Shown one piece after another: positions 6,417 through 15,351 of a stretch of DNA of 64,000 nt (its first letter is position 1; each line of letters starts with the position of its first letter). The position numbers and the translations under genes were made by a program. The stretch is from positions 124,001 to 188,000 of the forward strand of contig NZ_JABWTA010000001.1 of the NCBI RefSeq assembly GCF_013371495.1, read 5' to 3'. The notes beneath the pieces were generated by a model. It saw nothing but the letters and a program-made list of their open reading frames with translations. It ran no database searches and was not told the DNA's origin. This DNA is from Altererythrobacter lutimaris (lineage in GTDB: Bacteria > Pseudomonadota > Alphaproteobacteria > Sphingomonadales > Sphingomonadaceae).

Positions 6417-7415
6417 TCAATCCATCGTTACGACGAGCTTGCCGACAGCCTGACGGCTCTCAAGCTTCGCAATCGCATCACCGCCTCGCTCCAAAGGGAA
6501 AGTCTCCGACACAAGCGGATCGATCTTGCCGTCCTGCATAAGCTGAAACAGCTCTTTGACCTGTGCCACGAATTTCTGCGGCTCGCGCGCTGTGAACGCG
6601 CCCCAAAACACGCCGCAAATGTCGCAGCTCTTGAGCAGAGTGAGATTGAGCGGCATCTTTGCAATGCCTGCCGGGAAGCCAACAACCAAGAAGCGGCCTT
6701 CCCAGGCGATCGAGCGGAGCGCAGGCTCGGAATACTGCCCTCCGACAATGTCGTAGACGATGTCCGCGCCATTCGGCCCGCATGCGGCTTTGAACGCATT
6801 GGCGAGCTCTTTCGAGGCCGCCTTGTCCATCTCGCCCTTGGGATAGATTACGACATCATCAGCGCCCGCTTTCCTCGCGACTTCTCCCTTTTCTTCAGAA
6901 GATACCGCTGCGACAACACGCGCACCGAACGCCTTGGCAAGTTCGACTGCAGACAGGCCAACACCACCCGCAGCACCCAGGACCAGCACAACATCGCCTT
7001 CCTTGATGTGTCCGCGGTCTTTCAAGCCATGGATCGTGGTGCCGTATGTCATCAGTAGCGAGGCGGCTTTCTCGAATGGCACGCCGTCAGGTACAGGGAA
7101 CATGCGTCCAGCAGGAACCACGACTTTTTCCGCAAGCCCGCCATGACCGATGCCCGCCATTACGCGGTCGCCAACCGAATAACCTTCAACGCCTTCGCCT
7201 ATAGCTTCGACAACACCGGCGAGTTCGCCGCCGGGCGCGAAAGGTCGCTCAGGCTTGAACTGATAGAGATCGCGAATGATCAGCGTGTCCGGGAAATTGA
7301 TCGCACACGCCTTCACGTCGACCAGCACTTCGCCTTTGCCGGGGCTGGGTACGTCAACGTCATCCAGCGTGAGCGTTTCAGGGCCGCCTATGCCATGCGT
7401 GCGAAGGGCTTTCAT
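6417..7415 (-). CDS. NADPH:quinone oxidoreductase, MDR superfamily
   Basis: A 332-residue medium-chain dehydrogenase/reductase of the quinone oxidoreductase type. The N-terminal GroES-like half contains PGGELAGVVEAIGEGV; the Rossmann nucleotide site is VLGAAGGVGLSAVELAKAFG; no structural-zinc cysteines are visible. ADIVYDIVGGQYSEPAL is typical of these enzymes. It would reduce quinones or enone-like compounds with NADPH in the cytosol. The start at 7415 has a GGGAGAAAGAG site upstream. It follows leuD by 42 bases and may be cotranscribed. Confidence 0.88.
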   Translation of the reverse strand: MKALRTHGIGGPETLTLDDVDVPSPGKGEVLVDVKACAINFPDTLIIRDLYQFKPERPFAPGGELAGVVEAIGEGVEGYSVGDRVMAGIGHGGLAEKVVVPAGRMFPVPDGVPFEKAASLLMTYGTTIHGLKDRGHIKEGDVVLVLGAAGGVGLSAVELAKAFGARVVAAVSSEEKGEVARKAGADDVVIYPKGEMDKAASKELANAFKAACGPNGADIVYDIVGGQYSEPALRSIAWEGRFLVVGFPAGIAKMPLNLTLLKSCDICGVFWGAFTAREPQKFVAQVKELFQLMQDGKIDPLVSETFPLERGGDAIAKLESRQAVGKLVVTMD

Positions 7416-7457
7416 TGGTCTCTTTCTCCCGGGTATTCTTGTGTCTTGCGCGGGCAA

Positions 7458-8063
7458 TCAGGCCGCAATATTCGTCCCATGTGCGATCCATGGCATGGCG
7501 CCAGCACGCTTGCTCTCGAACTGGCCAATCGTGGCATCGCTTTGCAGCGTGATGCCCACTTCATCCAGACCATTCATCAAGCAATGCTTACGGAAGGGAT
7601 CGACTTCGAATTCGAAACGATCTTGATACAGCGTTGTCACTGTCTGGCTGTCCAGATCGACAGTGATTTCCTGCTCTTCTGAGGCGACTTCCATCAGACG
7701 GTCGATCTGCTCTTGCGGAATAGCGACAGTCAGGATGCCGTTCTTGAAGGCGTTGCCTGAGAAGATGTCGGAGAAGCTTGGCGCGATAACGGCCTTGATA
7801 CCCATGTCTTTGATCGCCCACGCGGCATGTTCGCGGCTGGAGCCGCAGCCGAAATTATCGCCTGCAATCAGGATCGGGCTTCCCGAATAGCGCGGATCGT
7901 CAAACACATTGCCGTCTTGCGCGCGAACGCTTTCAAACGCGCCTTTGCCGAGCCCCTCGCGGGTAATGGTCTTCAGCCATTCCGCAGAGATGATCACATC
8001 GGTGTCGACATTCTTCGCGCCGAACGGATAGGCTTTGCCTGCGATAGTGGACACGGCATCCAT
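7458..8063 (-). CDS. leuD: 3-isopropylmalate dehydratase small subunit
   Basis: A 201-residue LeuD. It shows [14 protein letters not shown] at the start and the small-subunit signature [18 protein letters not shown], followed by [17 protein letters not shown]. With LeuC it isomerises 2- to 3-isopropylmalate in leucine synthesis. The ATG at 8063 shares its A with the TGA of the 52-aa gene upstream. LeuC lies further upstream on the same strand, with two other genes between, so the usual leuC-leuD order is interrupted. Confidence 0.97.
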   Translation of the reverse strand: MDAVSTIAGKAYPFGAKNVDTDVIISAEWLKTITREGLGKGAFESVRAQDGNVFDDPRYSGSPILIAGDNFGCGSSREHAAWAIKDMGIKAVIAPSFSDIFSGNAFKNGILTVAIPQEQIDRLMEVASEEQEITVDLDSQTVTTLYQDRFEFEVDPFRKHCLMNGLDEVGITLQSDATIGQFESKRAGAMPWIAHGTNIAA

Positions 8064-8221
8064 CAGTCAGTCTCCGGTTGTTCGCCGGAAGGAATCTTGC
8101 CCGGCTGGGTCGGCGTATTCTTAGCGTCTTTCTTGCGCTTGCCCGCGTAGAGCAAGGCCGCAGCGATGGCCGCAGAGCCGATGGCTCCGGCAGCGATGGC
8201 AGCTTTTGATTTCTTCGTCAT
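8063..8221 (-). CDS. small single-span membrane protein (52 aa)
   Basis: A 52-residue protein beginning [16 protein letters not shown] hydrophobic Ala/Gly-rich segment of about 18 residues ([19 protein letters not shown]) is flanked by Lys on both sides, and the tail is polar and Pro-rich. The stop TGA overlaps the leuD start by one base, so the gene is translationally coupled to leuD. No family recognised. Its existence rests on the coupling and the clean membrane segment. Confidence 0.55.
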   Translation of the reverse strand: MTKKSKAAIAAGAIGSAAIAAALLYAGKRKKDAKNTPTQPGKIPSGEQPETD

Positions 8222-8269
8222 GACTGTCTCATGGGGTTGGGGGTGGGGGATGACAAGCGCTTTCGCGCT

Positions 8270-9352
8270 CTATGTCGGGGCCGGTGCGGCAGAAGGCGTC
8301 GCCGGTTCATCGTCAGCGACGGTCCCGCACTTCATGCAAAAACGGAAGAACGCCATTTTGCGCGTATCGCAGCTTGAGCAATGATCGAAGAGCGTCATGC
8401 CGCAGTGAACACAGAAATTGGTCTCTGTGCCTTCCATTTTGGCGATCGGGCGGTCGCACCCAGGGCATACGCTTGATGACATCTTCTTGAACGCTTCATC
8501 ATGCGAGACGAGCTTGCGGCGCTCTTCTTCAGCCTTTTGTTCGACCTCTTGCCGGTTCGCGAGATATTGCCGCATGTTCTTGATGAGAAAATGCCCGGCG
8601 GCAAATGTCAGTATGATCCCCACGCCATAGCGGATGTACCCGCCATAGCTCGGCAGATATGGGACGAGCTCGACAAAGAACACGAATACCGCTGCGAGCA
8701 CAAACCCGCGAGAGATCGGCCAGTATTCACCTTTGCGGCGTTTGACGATCAGATAGGCGGCGAAGGCCAGCATTGGCAGAGTGATCAGTAATCGCAGGCC
8801 GAAAATTCGCAATTCCTGCCAGAATTGCGCTTGCTCGTATGCTGGAATGCCAGTCAGCTCGGCATCGGAAATTCGGTCATAGAGGGCGTTCGAGCGCTGA
8901 TCGAGCTGTGTCCGCTCAGTCTCCAGCTCACTGATTGAACTCTGCACTGAGCGCTCGTTTTGCTGTAGCTGCTCTAGCTCGCGCGTCCTGCGGATGACTT
9001 CAGGGTCCTGCGTCGGATCGGTCGTCGCTGTCCGCGTTTGTATCCAGGCTTCGAAGGTTTCCTTAGCTGACTGTGCTTCTGAAGCAGCCTGATTGCGCTG
9101 GATGCGCAGCAAATCGAGCCGGTCATTCAACGCATCGCTTTGTTGTTGAACATCGCGCAATTCACCGCGCAGCTCTGTGACCTCGGCGCTCTCTACGTAG
9201 TCGCTGCGCTCGATCCGGTCTTCGACTTGCGGTAGATCGCCAATCACCAGATTTCCGAAGCCGATAAGGAAACCTGCAAAGATGATCGAGACGAGCCAAA
9301 GCACGCCCTTGTAAAGCCGCTCAGGGACTCTGATCCCTTTCATGACATCCAT
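8270..9352 (-). CDS. membrane protein with coiled coil and C-terminal double zinc ribbon
   Basis: A 360-residue protein. A membrane segment at about 14-36, a long Gln/Glu/Arg-rich coiled coil (about 45-165), then three more membrane segments (about 183-205, 213-233, 240-260). The cytosolic tail has four Cys pairs, CPGC, CVHC, CSSC and CMKC, which form two zinc ribbons. The end is Ala/Pro-rich. The start at 9352 has GGTGGAATT upstream. I do not recognise a named family; the layout suggests a membrane scaffold or sensor. It sits between leuC and leuD and is probably transcribed with them. Confidence 0.7.
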   Translation of the reverse strand: MDVMKGIRVPERLYKGVLWLVSIIFAGFLIGFGNLVIGDLPQVEDRIERSDYVESAEVTELRGELRDVQQQSDALNDRLDLLRIQRNQAASEAQSAKETFEAWIQTRTATTDPTQDPEVIRRTRELEQLQQNERSVQSSISELETERTQLDQRSNALYDRISDAELTGIPAYEQAQFWQELRIFGLRLLITLPMLAFAAYLIVKRRKGEYWPISRGFVLAAVFVFFVELVPYLPSYGGYIRYGVGIILTFAAGHFLIKNMRQYLANRQEVEQKAEEERRKLVSHDEAFKKMSSSVCPGCDRPIAKMEGTETNFCVHCGMTLFDHCSSCDTRKMAFFRFCMKCGTVADDEPATPSAAPAPT

Positions 9353-9425
9353 AATTCCACCCTCTCCATCTGCTCACGCTTGTGCCTTACTTCGCACAGG
9401 CGTGGCAAGGCTCTGCGACGAAGGA

Positions 9426-10856
9426 TCAGGAGAATTCCCGTACGTCAGCGAGCTTCCCTGCAACAGCAGCAGCTGCGGCCATGGCGGGCGAGACGAGATG
9501 GGTTCGTGCTCCGGGGCCTTGACGACCGACGAAATTGCGGTTGCTGGTTGATGCGCAGCGCTCTCCGGGCGGGACTTTGTCAGGGTTCATACCGAGACAC
9601 GCGGAGCAGCCCGGTTCGCGCCATTCGAAGCCGGCTTCAGTAAAGACTTTGTCCAAGCCTTCTTCCTCGGCCTGCATTTTCACAAGACCTGAACCCGGCA
9701 CGACAATTGCCCATTTGACGTTTTCAGCTTTCTTGCGGCCTTCGAGAACCTTGGCCGCTGCACGGAGGTCTTCGATCCGACTGTTAGTGCAGCTGCCGAT
9801 GAAGACGTTCTCGACTGCCACATCCTGCATCCGCTGCCCAGGAGTGAGACCCATATATTCAAGGCTTTTCGCAGCGGCTGCCTGCTTGGAAGCATCGGTG
9901 AAGCTTGCAGGGTCTGGCACGACACCACCGATCGCCACGACGTCTTCTGGGCTGGTGCCCCATGTCACACTAGGCTCTACATCAGCTGCGTTGATTACAA
10001 CGCTCTTAGCGAAGGTCGCACCGTCATCGGTTCTGAGCGTGCGCCAATAGGCGACCGCATCGTCCCATTCCGCGCCTTTGGGCGACATCGGACGCCCCTT
10101 GAGGTAGTTGAACACCGTATCATCAGGCGCGATCAAACCAGCGCGCGCACCCGCTTCGATGCTCATATTGCAGACCGTCAACCGCTCTTCGACGCTCATC
10201 GCTTCGAAGACTGCGCCGCGATATTCGATCACGTGGCCCGTACCGCCTGCGGTTCCGACGACGCCGATGATGTGAAGGATCAGGTCCTTCGCGCTCACGC
10301 CGGTCAGCAGCATACCTTCAACTCGTACTTCCATCGGCTTCGAGCGCTTCAAAAGCAGTGTCTGCGTTGCCAGCACATGCTCGACTTCGCTGGTGCCGAG
10401 GCCAAAGGCGAGTGCGCCCAGGCCGCCATGGCTCGCCGTGTGAGAATCGCCGCAAACGATTGTCGTACCGGGCAGCGAGAAGCCCTGCTCTGGACCAACA
10501 ACGTGGACGATGCCTTGCGCTGCGGCCGTCGCATCGATGTATTTGACGCCAAATTCCGGCGCGTTCCTTTCCAGCGCGGCGAGCTGCTGTGCACTCATCG
10601 GGTCAGCAATGGGGATTTTGTTGCCATCCGCATCGAGCCGCGGTGTTGTCGGTAGATTGTGGTCAGGCACCGCCAGCGTCAGTTCCGGGCGACGGACCTT
10701 GCGGCCTGTCTGGCGCAGAGATTCAAATGCCTGAGCGCTCGTCACTTCATGCACAAGATGGCGGTCGATGTAGAGAATACTCGTGCCATCATCGCGCAGC
10801 TCGACTTCGTGCGCGTCCCAGATCTTGTCATACAGCGTACGGGGGGCAGTGCTCAT
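9426..10856 (-). CDS. leuC: 3-isopropylmalate dehydratase large subunit
   Basis: A 476-residue LeuC of normal length. The [4Fe-4S] ligands are visible in IGSCTNSR and in [10 protein letters not shown] near the C-terminus; [28 protein letters not shown] and the final [19 protein letters not shown] are classic aconitase-superfamily motifs. It forms the enzyme with LeuD for the second step of leucine synthesis. It is the first gene of a minus-strand run that continues through the zinc-ribbon protein and the 52-aa protein to leuD. The 121-bp gap to the divergent thioesterase holds its promoter. Confidence 0.97.
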   Translation of the reverse strand: MSTAPRTLYDKIWDAHEVELRDDGTSILYIDRHLVHEVTSAQAFESLRQTGRKVRRPELTLAVPDHNLPTTPRLDADGNKIPIADPMSAQQLAALERNAPEFGVKYIDATAAAQGIVHVVGPEQGFSLPGTTIVCGDSHTASHGGLGALAFGLGTSEVEHVLATQTLLLKRSKPMEVRVEGMLLTGVSAKDLILHIIGVVGTAGGTGHVIEYRGAVFEAMSVEERLTVCNMSIEAGARAGLIAPDDTVFNYLKGRPMSPKGAEWDDAVAYWRTLRTDDGATFAKSVVINAADVEPSVTWGTSPEDVVAIGGVVPDPASFTDASKQAAAAKSLEYMGLTPGQRMQDVAVENVFIGSCTNSRIEDLRAAAKVLEGRKKAENVKWAIVVPGSGLVKMQAEEEGLDKVFTEAGFEWREPGCSACLGMNPDKVPPGERCASTSNRNFVGRQGPGARTHLVSPAMAAAAAVAGKLADVREFS

Positions 10857-10978
10857 CTTGGTATTCCTATCCGTTTGCGGAGCCGATTAGCGGCGATTGC
10901 GCAACACTTGCAAGATATGGCGTGACTACCTGACGATCAGTCATGGATTTTTCATCTTGATATGCTTAACTGACAATC

Positions 10979-11380
10979 ATGTCAGCAGTGCCATTCACCT
11001 TTCCGATCCGAGTCCTGCCAGAAGATATCGACTTCATGGGGCATGTGAACAACGCGCGATACTTGAATTGGGTTCAGGACGCGGTGCTCGCGCATTGGAA
11101 CAAGCTTGCCCCGGCAGAGGAAGTCGCAAGCAAGGCGTGGGTCGCTCTGAAGCACGAGATCACCTATCGTAAGCCTGCTTTCCTTGAAGACGATGTCATC
11201 GCGCAAACTGTGCTCGACCATTTCAAAGGCGCACGGGCCTTCTACACGACTGTGATTCGGCGCGGTGAAGACGTGCTTGCGGAAGTCAAATCAAGCTGGT
11301 GCTGCATTGACGCGGAAACATTGCGGCCCGCGCGCATTGGCGAACATATGAGAGACTTCTTCTTTCCTGACAGCGAATAG
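10979..11380 (+). CDS. acyl-CoA thioesterase, 4HBT hotdog fold
   Basis: A 133-residue hotdog-fold thioesterase. FPIRVLPEDIDFMGHVNNARYLNWVQDA has the 4-hydroxybenzoyl-CoA thioesterase pattern with the catalytic Asp in the D-x-x-G-H-V-N-N motif (about residues 16-24). It would hydrolyse an acyl-CoA in the cytosol; the chain specificity is unknown. It is divergent from leuC and only 18 bases before crtZ, so the two are likely one operon. Confidence 0.88.
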   Translation: MSAVPFTFPIRVLPEDIDFMGHVNNARYLNWVQDAVLAHWNKLAPAEEVASKAWVALKHEITYRKPAFLEDDVIAQTVLDHFKGARAFYTTVIRRGEDVLAEVKSSWCCIDAETLRPARIGEHMRDFFFPDSE

Positions 11381-11398
11381 CCTATAGACGCCCCCGTC

Positions 11399-11917
11399 AT
11401 GAGTATTCTTGTGCCTCTTCTGATTATCATTGTGACTGTGCTCGCGATGGAGATGGTCGCCTGGTCGAGCCATAAGTATATTATGCATGGTTGGGGCTGG
11501 GCATGGCACCGCGACCATCACGAGCCGCACGACAATCTGCTTGAGAAGAACGACCTTTATGGCGTTGTTGGCGCGGTCATGAGCATTTCCTGCTTCATGT
11601 GGGGTAGCCCTGTGGTGGTGGGCGAATGGGCGTGGATCCCGGCGACTTACATTGGCATCGGCATCCTCATCTATGGCATCATCTACACGCTGATCCATGA
11701 CGGGCTGGTGCATCAGCGCTATTTCCGCTGGGTCCCGAAGAAGGGCTATGCCAAGCGGCTGGTCCAATCGCACAAGCTGCACCATGCGACGATCGGCAAG
11801 GAAGGCGGCGTGAGCTTCGGCTTTCTGTTCGCGCGCGATCCAGCCAAGCTCAAAGCGGAGCTGAAGAAGCAGCGCGAGGCAGGGATAGCTGTGGTTCGCG
11901 AGAGCGTGGGCGCTTAG
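11399..11917 (+). CDS. crtZ: beta-carotene hydroxylase
   Basis: A 172-residue non-heme di-iron hydroxylase of the fatty acid hydroxylase superfamily. The His clusters are visible: His25 and His30 (SSHKYIMHG), then HRDHHEPH at 37-44, and further His in the second half (LIHDGLVHQRYF, SHKLHHATIG). Three or four membrane segments carry them. It adds 3-hydroxyl groups to the rings of beta-carotene to give zeaxanthin, consistent with a yellow or orange sphingomonad. No other carotenoid gene is nearby in the window. Confidence 0.95.
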   Translation: MSILVPLLIIIVTVLAMEMVAWSSHKYIMHGWGWAWHRDHHEPHDNLLEKNDLYGVVGAVMSISCFMWGSPVVVGEWAWIPATYIGIGILIYGIIYTLIHDGLVHQRYFRWVPKKGYAKRLVQSHKLHHATIGKEGGVSFGFLFARDPAKLKAELKKQREAGIAVVRESVGA

Positions 11918-12220
11918 CCAAACCTCCATCTTCACTGGCTCGGTATAGGCATGTTGGATACGCATGTTACACAGTCCTGGGAGCAAGAACTCCGGGCAAT
12001 CAGCGTAAGATAATTTCCTGCAATTTCGCGCCGCACATGAGCACGATTTGCGAGTTTTACGGAAAGATCGACGAAGTCAAAGAGCGCTGGCGGGTTTAGC
12101 CCGATGCGCGAATTTAGGAAATGTGAGCTTGTTGTATCCAGTATTGGCGCCGATACCTTCAATTGCGGACGTTCAACGTGGATATGTTAGTAGCTGCGGC
12201 ACCGCGCTTCGGGAGGTCAA
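11918..12220. other. 303-bp intergenic region, no confident gene
   Basis: Frames on both strands are short and lack ribosome binding sites or any recognisable domain. A minus-strand frame at 11932-12162 (76 codons) has no such support and reads into the terminus of crtZ's neighbourhood. The right end (GGGAGG at about 12212) is the ribosome binding site of the next gene. Confidence 0.5.
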
Positions 12221-12703
12221 ATGAAACACGTATGTCTTCTTGGTGGTACATTGCTGCTTGTAACTTGCGCGGAAGAACAGCCTTCTGATCCTGCCACAAT
12301 CAAGTCCGAAGTTGATGCAGCGTTGTCCGCCTATGCCGATGCAATCAATAACGGCGATCTAGAATCGGTTGCCGCGCTCTATGACGATGATCCCGATTTT
12401 CACTGGATTGATCAGGGGGCATTGCAATACAACTCCGCAGATGATGCCAAAAAGTCGCTGAGCGCCCTTGCTTCACAAGGTACACTGCCAACAATCATCA
12501 TGCAAAAGCCGCTAATCGCTGATCTTGGTGAGCGAGCCGCTATCGCATCCGTGCAGTACCGTTTCGATATGCGCGATCCAGAAGGCAACGAACTCTTCGG
12601 CTGGGAAGGCTGGATGACGCTTGGATTTGTCCGGCGAGAGGAAGGTTGGAAGATTGCCTCTGGTCAGGCGGGACCGTCTGAAAGCGCGATCGGCGAGAAT
12701 TAG
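12221..12703 (+). CDS. NTF2-like (SnoaL/DUF4440) exported protein
   Basis: A 160-residue protein. The hydrophobic N-terminus with Cys16 (LLLVTCAEE) looks like a signal peptide and possibly a lipobox, though Thr before the Cys is unusual. The rest has the NTF2-like fold pattern: a helix with AYADAINNGDLESVAALYDD, then W-containing strands ending in GWKIASGQ. Members bind or convert small molecules, or have no known role. A strong GGGAGG site precedes the ATG. No functional context: neighbours are unrelated. Confidence 0.75.
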   Translation: MKHVCLLGGTLLLVTCAEEQPSDPATIKSEVDAALSAYADAINNGDLESVAALYDDDPDFHWIDQGALQYNSADDAKKSLSALASQGTLPTIIMQKPLIADLGERAAIASVQYRFDMRDPEGNELFGWEGWMTLGFVRREEGWKIASGQAGPSESAIGEN

Positions 12704-12709
12704 TCTCGT

Positions 12710-13057
12710 TTATTCATTCCGCGTCCAGATCCACGGGCCGACCAGCACCAGGATCGCAATGGAGATCCATGCCCATGGAAAGCCGAGCGTCAGGTAAGTG
12801 AACGCAACGCCTGCACTCATCCCGCCGATTGCCATATATTTGGCGCAGCGCGGGATCGCGCGCCGCTCATACCAGTCGCGCACTTGTGGCCCCCAATGCG
12901 GGTGGTCGAGGATTCTCTGCTCCCATGTGCGATTGCTCCGCGCAAAGCAGAATACCGCCACCAGCAGGAAAGGCACTGTCGGAACGATGGGCAGGAACGC
13001 GCCTGCCGCCGCCAGTCCTGTCGCGATGATGCCCCCCGCCAGATAGAGCGGGCGCAT
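12710..13057 (-). CDS. YbaN/DUF454 family inner membrane protein
   Basis: A 115-residue protein of the DUF454 family. It begins MRPLYLAGGIIATG; the conserved stretch FLPIVPTVPFLLVAVFCFARS is seen at about 20-40, followed by a Trp-rich cytosolic loop (HPHWGPQVRDWYERRAIP) and two more membrane segments. Function of the family is unknown. I chose ATG 13057, one base after the SufE stop (TGAGATG), as coupling supports it; the frame is open further upstream but inside sufE. Confidence 0.82.
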   Translation of the reverse strand: MRPLYLAGGIIATGLAAAGAFLPIVPTVPFLLVAVFCFARSNRTWEQRILDHPHWGPQVRDWYERRAIPRCAKYMAIGGMSAGVAFTYLTLGFPWAWISIAILVLVGPWIWTRNE

Positions 13058-13058
13058 C

Positions 13059-13493
13059 TCAGCCGGAGCTCGCTTGCGCTGCAGCCGGGTCACTTGCGAT
13101 GCGTGCGGCATGCTCTTTGACGAGCGCAATCATATTCGGGACGCCTTGCGTGCGGTTCGATGAGAGCTGGTTCTTCAAGTCAAACGGTGCGAGCGCTTCA
13201 GTGATGTCCATGCTGGCAACTTCGCTGGCCGGCTTGTCCTGCACCGCTGCGATAACGAGGGCCACGATACCTTTGGTGATGGCCGCATTGCTGTCTGCAA
13301 GGAAGTGCAGCTGGCTTGTGTCACCGGTTGGATAGACCCACACACTGGCAGAGCACCCGCGCACCAGCGTTGCGTCGGTTTTCAAGGGGTCAGGCATATC
13401 GTCGAGCTCGCGGCCCAGCTCGATCAGCAGGCGATAACGCTCATCGCCTTCAAGGAATTCATATTCTTCAGCTATGTCGGAAAGGGATCGCAT
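13059..13493 (-). CDS. sufE: SufE family cysteine desulfuration protein
   Basis: A 144-residue SufE. The active-site Cys47 lies in VRGCSASVW, the family signature. SufE takes sulfur from the SufS cysteine desulfurase for iron-sulfur cluster assembly. Length is normal. The other suf genes are not in the window. It starts 25 bases after the end of the psp array on the same strand and could receive read-through from it; DUF454 follows directly. Confidence 0.94.
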   Translation of the reverse strand: MRSLSDIAEEYEFLEGDERYRLLIELGRELDDMPDPLKTDATLVRGCSASVWVYPTGDTSQLHFLADSNAAITKGIVALVIAAVQDKPASEVASMDITEALAPFDLKNQLSSNRTQGVPNMIALVKEHAARIASDPAAAQASSG

Positions 13494-13517
13494 GTCAGCG
13501 CATCTAAGCGCTTTCGC

Positions 13518-13751
13518 TCACAAATCCACCCCGCTCGCGATGGCTTCGAGCTTTTTGATGCGTTCTTTGAGGTCTGCAATCTCGATCCGCGCAGCACTGG
13601 CGCCAACTCCGCCTTCAATCTCTGCGGGCGTGTTGTCGAGTTCGCGCTGCTTCAAGCCAAGCCACCCTTGCCAGGCGCGCAGCATGGCGAAAGCGGTGAC
13701 ACACAATCCGACCAGACAGGTCGCAGCGATCATGACGGCGGGGTCCAACAT
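13518..13751 (-). CDS. small membrane/coiled-coil protein at the end of the psp array (77 aa)
   Basis: A 77-residue protein: N-terminal membrane segment (about 5-25, VMIAATCLVGLCVTAFAMLR), then a short coiled coil ending ADLKERIKKLEAIASGVDL. The layout is that of PspB (membrane segment, basic linker, coil), but the VERIVTD core seen in its neighbours is reduced to KLEAIAS. It is the last and most diverged member of the run, 37 bases after the 91-aa gene. Confidence 0.7.
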   Translation of the reverse strand: MLDPAVMIAATCLVGLCVTAFAMLRAWQGWLGLKQRELDNTPAEIEGGVGASAARIEIADLKERIKKLEAIASGVDL

Positions 13752-13788
13752 ATCCCTGGTGCTCCTTCTTACCTCAAACTTGCAGGGT

Positions 13789-14064
13789 TTAGGCCTGCTT
13801 GTTTTCTTCCTTCAGACTTTCAATTTCTGCAGCAATGCGCCGGGCTTCGACGGCTTCGCTTGAATTCGTATCAGTGGCGATCCGCTCGAGAACTTGAATG
13901 CGCTCGCGCAGTTCCGTGACTTCGCTTTCCAACTCCTGTTCGCGCTGGCTGGGCAGTTCCTGTGCACGGCGATCGATTTCCTTCTGTGCACGCTTGCGGC
14001 GGCCCAGCACGCCGGAGACCGCCATGATGAGGACAATCAAAACGACAGCCGTTGCCCAACTCAC
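13789..14064 (-). CDS. PspB-like small membrane protein (91 aa)
   Basis: A 91-residue protein with a membrane segment (about 4-20), a basic linker (GRRKRAQKEIDRR) and a coil containing LRERIQVLERIATD. That core matches the PspB coil and the neighbouring paralogues (ERIVTD). After it the coil runs on through AEIESLKEENKQA. The start overlaps the preceding gene's stop by ATGA. Probably part of the Psp stress system; individual role unknown. Confidence 0.75.
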   Translation of the reverse strand: MSWATAVVLIVLIMAVSGVLGRRKRAQKEIDRRAQELPSQREQELESEVTELRERIQVLERIATDTNSSEAVEARRIAAEIESLKEENKQA

Positions 14065-14357
14065 GAAGTTTTCTCCCGGCCAGTTGTCAGCTGTTCGATG
14101 TCCTGCATGTCACGCAGCGCTTCGATCTGGCCTGCAAGGTTGACGTCCTTGTCCGTGACAATCCGTTCCAGCACGCGGACACGCTCTTCCAACGCGTCCT
14201 GACGGTCGGAAGAAACAGAACCTCGCTTGCTCGCTCGGTTCTCTTCCATCCACTTCTTGTGGTCGAGCGCCTTGCTGACGATCCGGTTCGCTGTGAAGCC
14301 GAGGATCACAAGAACGGTCGTTACAAAAGTGAAGATCAGGACGAGTTCACTATCCAT
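14061..14357 (-). CDS. PspB-like small membrane protein (98 aa)
   Basis: A 98-residue protein: membrane segment at about 5-26, linker ending in DHKKWMEENRASKR, and the coil LEERVRVLERIVTDKDVNLA followed by QIEALRDMQD. The same block ERVRVLERIVTDK occurs in the 15022 and 15351 genes. It overlaps its upstream neighbour by one base and its downstream one by four. Confidence 0.78.
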   Translation of the reverse strand: MDSELVLIFTFVTTVLVILGFTANRIVSKALDHKKWMEENRASKRGSVSSDRQDALEERVRVLERIVTDKDVNLAGQIEALRDMQDIEQLTTGREKTS

Positions 14358-14671
14358 CAGTTGACGCCTTTCTCATCACGCAGACGATCGATTTCGCTGG
14401 TCAGTTGGTATCCGCTGTCCGTCACGATCCGTTCGACATTGGAAAGGCGGTCCTTCATTGAGCCAAGCTCTGCGCGCAGTTCAGCGTTTTCTTGCGTCAG
14501 CAGCGTGACCCGCTGCTTCGCTTCGGCGTCATCGCGCGGGTAGACTGCCTTGCCCCAGCTGTTTTCCAGCGGGTAGCCATTATTGACGCGCATCCAGGTA
14601 TTGAAAACCCAGGCTCCGGCAAACGCGATGCCGACGACGGACAGCAATTCAACTGTGATGAGCTCATTCAT
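14357..14671 (-). CDS. PspB-like small membrane protein (104 aa)
   Basis: A 104-residue protein: membrane segment at about 8-26, then NTWMRVNNGYPLENSWGK, which resembles NNWIRAKHGYELEDEWGG of the next paralogue, so these two are closest relatives. The coil has MKDRLSNVERIVTDSGYQL and SEIDRLRDE. Gap to the 115-aa gene is three bases. Confidence 0.78.
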   Translation of the reverse strand: MNELITVELLSVVGIAFAGAWVFNTWMRVNNGYPLENSWGKAVYPRDDAEAKQRVTLLTQENAELRAELGSMKDRLSNVERIVTDSGYQLTSEIDRLRDEKGVN

Positions 14672-14674
14672 GGC

Positions 14675-15022
14675 TTAAGCGTGGTCCTTGCGTTCGATGT
14701 TGAGGGGTACGCCTGCGTTTGCAGAACGTGTTGGCTTGTCACGTAGCGCTTCGATTTCTTCCGACAGTGAATAACCGCGATCCGTTACAATGCGTTCAAG
14801 CACTGCCATGCGGTCCTGGACATGCTCAAGCTGATCCTTGAGTTCGCTGTTTTCGGCGCGCAGCGTCTCCACTTCAGCGCTGTCGCCGCGTTTCGACTTG
14901 CCGCCCCACTCATCTTCCAGCTCGTAGCCATGTTTGGCGCGGATCCAATTATTGATGAGCCAGCCGCCATAGCTGACCGCAATGATGGCGAGGATAAAGC
15001 TGGGGCCTTGCATCCAATCCAT
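14675..15022 (-). CDS. PspB-like small membrane protein (115 aa)
   Basis: A 115-residue protein with a membrane segment (about 8-26), a polar linker with NNWIRAKHGYELEDEW, a heptad-rich stretch (VETLRAENSELKDQLEHVQD) and the shared core MAVLERIVTDRGYSLSEEIE followed by ALRD. The C-terminus GVPLNIERKDHA resembles the tails of the 15022 (GTPLIIENKERA) and 15351 (GVPLEMERKERA) genes. One-base overlap with its upstream neighbour. Confidence 0.78.
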   Translation of the reverse strand: MDWMQGPSFILAIIAVSYGGWLINNWIRAKHGYELEDEWGGKSKRGDSAEVETLRAENSELKDQLEHVQDRMAVLERIVTDRGYSLSEEIEALRDKPTRSANAGVPLNIERKDHA

Positions 15023-15351
15023 TATGCGCGCTCCTTATTTTCAATAATGAGGGGAGTGCCACTGCCGGTTTCGCGATCTGGTGCGGGTAATTCTCGTGCT
15101 GGAATATCTCTCAGTGCTTCAATCTGTTCGGACACGTCATAGCCTTTGTCGGTCACGATCCTCTCGAGGACGCGGACGCGCTCTTCCAGTGCCATCTTTT
15201 CCATTGCGATCGTTGCAGTCTTGTTCGCGCCGCGTTCTTCAGCAAGGGCCAATCGCAAGTGATTGAATTTGTCCCTTGTGATCAAATAGCCAGCGGCGAG
15301 TGCGCCTGTGATTGGCACTGCAAATAGGAGGAATTCCAGCAGGTCGCCCAT
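15022..15351 (-). CDS. PspB-like small membrane protein (109 aa)
   Basis: A 109-residue protein: membrane segment at about 6-25, helix, then ALEERVRVLERIVTDKGYDV and SEQIEALRD, and the tail GTPLIIENKERA. Core almost identical to the 15351 product, which points to recent duplication. One-base overlaps on both sides make translation of the array tightly coupled. Confidence 0.78.
   Translation of the reverse strand: MGDLLEFLLFAVPITGALAAGYLITRDKFNHLRLALAEERGANKTATIAMEKMALEERVRVLERIVTDKGYDVSEQIEALRDIPARELPAPDRETGSGTPLIIENKERA

Noticed and set aside
11932-12162. A 76-codon minus-strand frame between crtZ and the NTF2-like gene
   Set aside because: No ribosome binding site, no recognisable domain, and unlikely amino acid make-up.
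13797-14060. Long plus-strand frames across the psp array (for example 14052-14543 and 15312-15893)
   Set aside because: They run opposite to tightly coupled minus-strand genes with clear membrane and coil patterns, and have no domain of their own.
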